From Siphonobacter aquaeclarae (lineage in GTDB: Bacteria > Bacteroidota > Bacteroidia > Cytophagales > Spirosomataceae), in assembly GCF_900103285.1 (NCBI RefSeq), contig NZ_FNGS01000009.1, positions 116,431 to 180,430 of the forward strand: a stretch of 64,000 nucleotides of DNA, in the 5' to 3' direction. Positions 58,605-64,000 of the stretch are shown piece by piece (positions within the stretch are counted from its first letter, which is position 1; every line of letters begins with the position of its first letter). Made by a program: the position numbers and the translations under genes. The notes beneath the pieces are model-generated. The model had not been told where the DNA came from. It did no database searches and was given only the letters and a program-made list of their open reading frames with translations.

Positions 58605-61600
58605 TCAGGAACGGGGCGTTGTCCGGAGGCGTACTGTGAAGACCGTTCCGCCGGGCTGGCCGTTGGCAGCCGGTGTGCTTTTCACCGTCAGCGTGCCGCC
58701 GTGCTGGTCAACGATTTTTTTCGAAAGTGCTAGACCGATACCGAAGCCGGCGTTCTTTTTCCCCAGTTCATTTACCTGGAAGAAATTAACGAACAGGTTT
58801 TTCAGGTGTTCGGGCGCTATGCCCGGCCCATTGTCAGAAACCCGGATACTGACCTGCTCTTCCTCCCGGGCGACGCTCAGCCCGATGGTGCCTCCTTCCG
58901 GCGTAAATTTATAGGCGTTGAACAACAGGTTGAAAATGACTTTTTCGAGTTGTTCGGGGTCGAACGGAACGAAAATCTCCTGGCTATCTGTCGTGAATTC
59001 AGCTGTTATTTTCCGTGCTTCCGACAGGTGGGAAAACGACTGGAAAATGCTTTTCAGAAAGGATACCAGCTCGTTTTCGCGCAGGTGGAAGAAATGGGAG
59101 CTGACCTCCGCTTTCCGGAAGTCGAGGAGTTCGTTTACCAGCCGCAGCAAGCGGTCGCCGTTGGCTTTGACCGAAGTAAGGCGCGATCGCACTTTGCGTT
59201 CGTCATAGTCCCGGGTAAGGAGCATATCCACCGGACCGAGAATGAGCATGATATGCGTCCGGACTTCGTGCGCGATGTTGGTGAAGAAATCCAGTTTGGC
59301 CTGGTACAGGGCCTGCTCGTACCGGAGGACCGTCCGCAGCCAGAAAAAACGACCGATCAAAAACACAATACCCCCCAGCAAAACTGCATAAAAGGTATAT
59401 GCCCACCAGGTTTTCCACCAGGGTGGCAGCACGGTGATGCGTAGACTGCGGGGTTTGCCCCAGACGCCGTCGTTGTTGGCTACTTTCACCCGGAAAGTAT
59501 AGTTGCCGGGCTTCAGATTGGTGTAGGTAGCGGACGGAACGGAGACGAGGTTCCAGCGACTTTCCAGGCCTTCCAGTTGATAGGCATATTTGTTTTTTCC
59601 CTGCTTGATGTACGTAAGCCCGGCGAAATCGATGGTGAAAATGCTCTGAAGGTGATTAAAAGTAAGATCCGGCATCAGGTCCAGAGGCCTGTCCAGTAAT
59701 CCGGATTCGTCATGCGGACGAACAGGCATATTGAACAGTTTCAGGTCTGTCAGAACAGCCCGCGGAGCATGCGTGTTCAGGTGTACATTCTCCGGATTAA
59801 AAAAGACAACCCCTTCGTCTGTCCCCCAGAAAAAATCGCCGACGGGAGACGCAAAGGCTGCGTTTGGTTTAAACTCGTTGCTGGCAAGGCCGTCGACCGT
59901 ATTGTAGTTTCTGATCGTTTGTGACTGCGGATCCAGGGAGCTGAGGCCGTTGCCCGTACTCAGCCATAATTGCCCTTTTTTATCTTCGAGTATTCCCATG
60001 ATGTTGTCGCCGGCGAACCCGTCGCGACGGGAATAGGATCGGATAGTCATCTTTCCGGGCTGATACATATGCAGGCCATTGTGATAGGTACCCAGCCAGA
60101 CTCTGTTTCGGGAATCTTCGTAAATGGTTCGGACGATGGGGAGGGGAATCCGGAATATTCTTCTTCCCTGTTCCGTAAAAACGTCTACACTCTTCGTCGT
60201 GCCGATCCAGATATTCCCTTTTTTGTCTACCATAAGACTGCGAATGTGCAGGTCATCAAGTCTGAACCGGGACGAATGCTGGTTCGCCTGAAAGAATTTT
60301 CCCGTAGCCGGATCCAGGACACTAAGTCCGGACGTGTTCGATCCGATCCAGATCCGGCCCTTGTGATCTTGCGCCGACTGGAAAACCATATCTGAGCAAA
60401 TCGAATTCGGATCGCCGGGGCGATGCCGGTATGTTCTCATTTTCCCGCTTTCCGGGTCGAGACGGGTGAGCCCTCCTTCATAAGTAGAAATCCAGATTAT
60501 TCCGGATGCGTCTTCCGTTAAGCCCTGGATATGATCGGAAGCCAGGCCATCAGGCAAGCCGGATGCCCTGAAATGCCGGTACGAGCCGGTGCGGCGGTTA
60601 TACTGGTTAAGCCCGCGCCCCTGTGTGCCGATCCAGAGATTCTGCCGGGAGTCTTCGAGTACCGCGCTGACCACCTCGTCGCTAAGTCCGTTTGGACTGG
60701 CTTCTATGCGATGAAAGGCAGGATTCGGATCATGGACGATGTTTATCCCTTTGTGATAAGTGCCGATCCAGAGTGACCCGGCCCGATCCTGGAAAATCGA
60801 ATAGATCGAGTTGTTTGTCAGAGAAGAAGGGTTGGAAGGATCATTCCGGAACGTCGTGAACTGCAGGGTCGCGGGATTCAGAATGCTGATGCCATCGAAG
60901 GTGCCTATCCAAAGAGATCCGTCTCTGGCGGGAAGAAGTTTCCGGACTTCGTTGCTGGCGGGGCCTTTCCCGGGAATAGGTGATGCCGGGAAGTGGGTGA
61001 ATTGTTTTGTTTCCGGGTCCCATCGATGAAGGCCTGCCTTTTTGGTACCCACCCAGATTTTTTTCTGGCTGTCGGCGGCAATGGACAGGACGAAGGTGTC
61101 ATGCAGACCACCGGGGTGCGTCGTATGCTGGGGAAATTCCTGAAAAATCGGGTCGTTTTCGCGGAGCGTCATCCGGAAAAGGCCGGTCCTTGTGCCGATC
61201 CAGAACACATCCGGTGATTCTTCGTAGATGGCCATTACATTTCGGATGCCGGGTGTTCCCGGAGTATCCGAATGCAGGTAGTTTCGGAACGTTCCGTTCG
61301 CCTGCGAAGTGAGCAGACTCAGCCCACCGACGGTGCAAACCCAGATCCGGCCTTTGCTGTCTTCGTAAAAACAATTAATCTGGCCGTTCGCAAGGCCGTA
61401 TTTCTTCCTGGATTCGACGATGGGCCGGAACGATTCTGTCTGCGGGTTGAATATGTTCAATCCGGTGGAAGTACCTACCCAGAGCGTTCCGCGGGAGTCG
61501 CTGAGCAAGGCCGTGACGTAATTGCCGGACAGCTTGAGCGAATCGCCCGGCCGGCCTATAAAGCTTCTGATGCGTCGGGAATCATACACATTCAGGCCGT

Positions 61601-61835
61601 GGGAAGTAGCAAACCACATATATCCCGTTGTGTCCTGCGCGATGGCATAGACGACGTTGTCCGACAGTCCGTCCCGGGTACTGAGGTGCTTGAAAGTGAG
61701 CCCTTGCCCCTGCAATCCCACGCAACAGCGGAAAAACAGGAAAACCATCAGGTAACTTCTGGCGGAAGGAGAAGGTACCGAACGAAAATAGCGGCCTGTC
61801 TCCGGCCGTCGGGGCCAGGAAAATGAGTTGAGCAT
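58605..61835 (-). CDS. Beta-propeller sensor histidine kinase (hybrid-type sensor without receiver)
   Basis: A 1076-residue sensor kinase. Order: exported N-terminus, two-component regulator propeller repeats from about 45 to 700 (many W-G-T and D-R-L units such as GTLWVGTSTGLNIFNP), a Y_Y_Y domain near 740-800 (FAGLTYIKQGKNKYAYQLEG), one membrane helix (WWAYTFYAVLLGGIVFLIGR), a HisKA domain with the phospho-acceptor His856 in NIAHEVRTHIMLILG (a His replaces the usual Pro of RTP), and an ATPase domain with IFNLLFNAYKFTP, VSDNGPGIAP and FGIGLALSKKIV. It ends there. The receiver and AraC domains normally fused on are encoded separately, on the other strand. The ligand, probably a carbohydrate, is unknown. 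Confidence 0.94.
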   Translation of the reverse strand: MLNSFSWPRRPETGRYFRSVPSPSARSYLMVFLFFRCCVGLQGQGLTFKHLSTRDGLSDNVVYAIAQDTTGYMWFATSHGLNVYDSRRIRSFIGRPGDSLKLSGNYVTALLSDSRGTLWVGTSTGLNIFNPQTESFRPIVESRKKYGLANGQINCFYEDSKGRIWVCTVGGLSLLTSQANGTFRNYLHSDTPGTPGIRNVMAIYEESPDVFWIGTRTGLFRMTLRENDPIFQEFPQHTTHPGGLHDTFVLSIAADSQKKIWVGTKKAGLHRWDPETKQFTHFPASPIPGKGPASNEVRKLLPARDGSLWIGTFDGISILNPATLQFTTFRNDPSNPSSLTNNSIYSIFQDRAGSLWIGTYHKGINIVHDPNPAFHRIEASPNGLSDEVVSAVLEDSRQNLWIGTQGRGLNQYNRRTGSYRHFRASGLPDGLASDHIQGLTEDASGIIWISTYEGGLTRLDPESGKMRTYRHRPGDPNSICSDMVFQSAQDHKGRIWIGSNTSGLSVLDPATGKFFQANQHSSRFRLDDLHIRSLMVDKKGNIWIGTTKSVDVFTEQGRRIFRIPLPIVRTIYEDSRNRVWLGTYHNGLHMYQPGKMTIRSYSRRDGFAGDNIMGILEDKKGQLWLSTGNGLSSLDPQSQTIRNYNTVDGLASNEFKPNAAFASPVGDFFWGTDEGVVFFNPENVHLNTHAPRAVLTDLKLFNMPVRPHDESGLLDRPLDLMPDLTFNHLQSIFTIDFAGLTYIKQGKNKYAYQLEGLESRWNLVSVPSATYTNLKPGNYTFRVKVANNDGVWGKPRSLRITVLPPWWKTWWAYTFYAVLLGGIVFLIGRFFWLRTVLRYEQALYQAKLDFFTNIAHEVRTHIMLILGPVDMLLTRDYDERKVRSRLTSVKANGDRLLRLVNELLDFRKAEVSSHFFHLRENELVSFLKSIFQSFSHLSEARKITAEFTTDSQEIFVPFDPEQLEKVIFNLLFNAYKFTPEGGTIGLSVAREEEQVSIRVSDNGPGIAPEHLKNLFVNFFQVNELGKKNAGFGIGLALSKKIVDQHGGTLTVKSTPAANGQPGGTVFTVRLRTTPRS

Positions 61836-62900
61836 TGCGCAGGCGAGATAGTGTCAGAAGCATAGATTCCCTGCTGACGGAATAGGAGCAGGGGATGGGG
61901 TGACCTATGCAGCTTTCATGTGTTCACAAGTGAGTGGGCGCAAATGAATCAGAAATTTTTATATAAGAAAGAGGATTTATTCTGTCGGTTCTGTCGCGCG
62001 GATGAAGCTCACCGTCGACGGACCCGTCAAAACCTATGCGTATACAATCATCCGGGAGTGGGATGCGGATCCCGGATGATCAGGCAGTTATTGGATCCGT
62101 CGCCCGACCGGTTTCCTGCATTATACATTTTCTGCCGGTGGCGCGACAGTACTCCTGCAGGTAGCTGCAAGGAAGGTACCCGGTAGCATTATCCGGCCTG
62201 AGACTGCCGGGATCCGCAAACGGGCGCTTTCCGGCCGGCCGTCGGCTGCTTCATAAACCGTCACCGGCTGAGGAGCCTTCCTTTTATTCACCGCATGCTG
62301 TATTTGCCTGGACGGCGAATGCAGCATGCAGCGTGATCGCCATACATACGATCTGCTTGTGGCGGAGCAGGAAAACGGGCATGTATAGTACATGTATTGT
62401 AATTGTAATAAGAGAAGTATATACCTGAAAAATGGCGGAAATAAAGATCCTTTAAACGGACAGGAAGATGTTACAAATAGGCAAGAGATAGAAACAGATA
62501 GAACAGATTCCTCTTTCCGGCGCCTCTACATTTGTCTTACGAATTAAAGGTATCCATGCTAACACAGAAACGAATTTAATGATGATGTGATACTAATGAA
62601 AAGTAATAATAGTTGCGTAATAGATAATGTTCATTTGCAAAAAATGAAACGGTAGTCTGTTGCCTGTCTGTTGACGGAGTACTGGAAAAGTAAAAATGAA
62701 TTTTTGTTTCAAATGCGAACGAAATAGTACGAGTAGATACACCGCTGATTAAATCTATTAGTTTAAATGTATGTGCATGTATTTCGGGTACCCGGAATGC
62801 AAATCAATGTGGTGTTTCCGAGCCGATGCCGCTGAATCGATCTTATGCCTTCTTTATAAGCAGGAGCACCTTTCGACTATCAACCAAAAGGCGAAAGATC
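61836..62900. other. Gene-free stretch upstream of the secreted repeat protein
   Basis: About 1.06 kb. The first part has a perfect hairpin (ATCATCCGGGA paired with TCCCGGATGAT, 62048-62080) and open frames too short or interrupted to call, including one at 62002-62256 with a TGA inside. The second part (from about 62400) is AT-rich and holds presumed promoter sequence for the gene at 62901; I found only weak -7 matches. No tRNA-like structure was seen. Confidence 0.5.
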
Positions 62901-64000
62901 ATGAAAAAACTATGTACTTTATCTATCAGATGCTGGCTATTGCTGCTGGTGTCTACGTTCCCTTTGACCTCCTCCGGGCAGACGTGTGACCCTCCTACGG
63001 GGCATAATACGGAAGCGCAGCCAACCTATTCCGGTCTTACGGGCTTTATTGCCGAATTTTTTAACAGCTTTTTCGGTGCGAAAGGAAGTATCAACAACCG
63101 GCAGAACGGATACGACATGGAATCCGATCTGCTTAATCCGACTACTTCTGTTGATTTTATTTCACCGGCAGCTTCCTGGAGCGGCGGACTTTTTGACCCT
63201 ATTACGCAAATTATCAGCTCGATCCGGTATAGTTACCGGCTTTCGCTGGACGGGTCCAAAGAGGGAGATATTTATATCGTGATTTCTTCGGAGGGCAATT
63301 TGTTTAACGCGAACATTCTGCAAACAATTGAAGTCCGCGCGAAACAAAACGGAACAGTCGTCTTTACTAAAAATTTCAATCAGCTGGGTCAATGGGCTAT
63401 TGAATTTGGCGGAGTAGGCGCAAAAAAGGCGTTTGTTTTGCCTGTTTCGGGTCAGTTTAACGAGATTGAAATCGCTTCGATTGCCGGTTTTGGTCCGAAC
63501 GTACAGTCGCTCTTTAATGCCGCTGCGCCGTTCATGAAAATATATGACCTGCGCCGTATTCCGAAGGCCCCTTCGGCGCCTGCCGTTACGACGATTAATG
63601 GCAGCGTTTCCGCGTGCGCAACCGGCTTTACCCGAACAACATTTACGGTTTCCAATCCTGTTGCCGGCTATCAGTATGACTGGTATGATCAGGCGTCCGG
63701 AGGAACAAAAGTTGCTTCCAATACCACCACGTTCTCACCTCCGGCGGGAACAGGGGCGAAAGACTACTATGTCGAAGCTGTTGTAAGCCCGCAATGCCAG
63801 AAGCCTATTCAGCGGTCGTCTGCGACGCGGACACTCGTTCAACGCGTAGTCACGAATTGCGATCTCAACGCGGACGCGGACGGTGACGGCATTACCAACG
63901 GAGACGAAGGAGCCGGAACCAACGGTTCAGTCGACACCGACAAAGACGGTATCCCCGATTTCCTCGACAAAGACAGCGACAACGACGGTATTCCCGATAG
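62901..64000 (+). CDS. Secreted adhesin-like protein with Ig-like and thrombospondin-type-3 repeats, 5' part
   Basis: The gene runs off the right edge, so only the first 366 codons are here. It starts at ATG 62901 with a signal peptide (LSIRCWLLLLVSTFPLTSSG). The N-terminal region (TYSGLTGFIAEFFNSFFGAK and onward) is a beta-rich domain unknown to me. Residues about 230-310 look like an Ig/PKD-type module (TTFTVSNPVAGYQYDWYDQA; KDYYVEAVVSPQCQKP), followed by Asp-rich calcium-binding repeats DADGDGITNGDEG and DTDKDGIPDFLDKDSDNDGI. Such proteins are cell-surface or secreted adhesins, often sorted by the type IX system through a C-terminal domain that lies beyond the window. Confidence 0.85.
   Translation, partial: MKKLCTLSIRCWLLLLVSTFPLTSSGQTCDPPTGHNTEAQPTYSGLTGFIAEFFNSFFGAKGSINNRQNGYDMESDLLNPTTSVDFISPAASWSGGLFDPITQIISSIRYSYRLSLDGSKEGDIYIVISSEGNLFNANILQTIEVRAKQNGTVVFTKNFNQLGQWAIEFGGVGAKKAFVLPVSGQFNEIEIASIAGFGPNVQSLFNAAAPFMKIYDLRRIPKAPSAPAVTTINGSVSACATGFTRTTFTVSNPVAGYQYDWYDQASGGTKVASNTTTFSPPAGTGAKDYYVEAVVSPQCQKPIQRSSATRTLVQRVVTNCDLNADADGDGITNGDEGAGTNGSVDTDKDGIPDFLDKDSDNDGIPD

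Noticed and set aside
62002..62256. Frame with one internal TGA upstream of the secreted repeat protein
   Set aside because: It is only 84 codons in total, and in sequence of this GC content one stop in 84 codons is close to chance. No similarity is apparent.

Overview
The window looks like chromosomal DNA of a Bacteroidota bacterium, probably order Cytophagales. The grounds are: SusC-like TonB-dependent receptors with an N-terminal carboxypeptidase-regulatory domain; families largely typical of the phylum (DUF4249, DUF3078, HmuY, two-component regulators with a beta-propeller sensor); the Bacteroidota -7 promoter box TAnnTTTG upstream of many genes; and a near absence of Shine-Dalgarno sites. 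The bulk has a moderately high GC content. One stretch, about 53.9-57.5 kb, is strikingly AT-rich. I saw no rRNA or tRNA genes, CRISPR array, transposase or integrase.

Layout. 0-4 kb: the end of a D-aminoacylase-type amidohydrolase, a PfkB sugar kinase, a small cytochrome c, murQ and an outer-membrane protein. 4.4-10.4 kb: uvrA, then rplM-rpsI and rpsB-tsf. 10.5-15.5 kb: a DUF3078 protein, two adjacent and different mscL genes, murD, a secreted protein and a quinone-type oxidoreductase. 15.5-21.8 kb (minus strand): a DUF4440 protein, a TonB receptor with its DUF4249 lipoprotein, a Tat-exported sugar isomerase-like protein, YciI and HIT proteins. 21.9-27.2 kb: greA, fmt, sdaA, folA and an FMN hydroxy-acid dehydrogenase. 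27.4-31.3 kb: kdnA, a DUF2281/PIN toxin-antitoxin pair, kdnB and kdsA, which together make Kdo and its 8-amino derivative for lipopolysaccharide. 31.4-43 kb: mostly single genes, including ribE, Tat-exported sugar isomerases, a Gfo/Idh/MocA oxidoreductase, a double-DUF1080 protein, an AraC regulator with a RibD-like reductase, and an AsmA-like protein. 43-50 kb: an S9 peptidase, a 2Fe-2S ferredoxin, a TauE exporter, the molybdopterin genes moaA and moaDE, a metallophosphoesterase and an HpaI-type aldolase. 50.1-53.9 kb: a heme-uptake operon (HmuR-type receptor plus HmuY) with a palindromic operator at its promoter. 53.9-57.5 kb: an AT-rich island of orphan small genes. 57.8-61.8 kb: a two-component system split into two convergent genes. 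62.9 kb to the end: a secreted protein with calcium-binding thrombospondin-type-3 repeats that runs off the window.

The intergenic DNA holds two repeat families. One is a set of four long, nearly perfect hairpins whose arms carry TCTGTG three times at a 9-base period. The other is a set of inverted repeats made of GTTTTC/GAAAAC-type units. At folA the second family has expanded to twelve exact copies of CCGAAAA ending eight bases before the start codon.

The most promising biology is the Kdo8N locus with a toxin-antitoxin pair inside it, the covarying TCTGTG hairpins, the heptamer array at folA, the AT-rich orphan island, and the split sensor/regulator pair.
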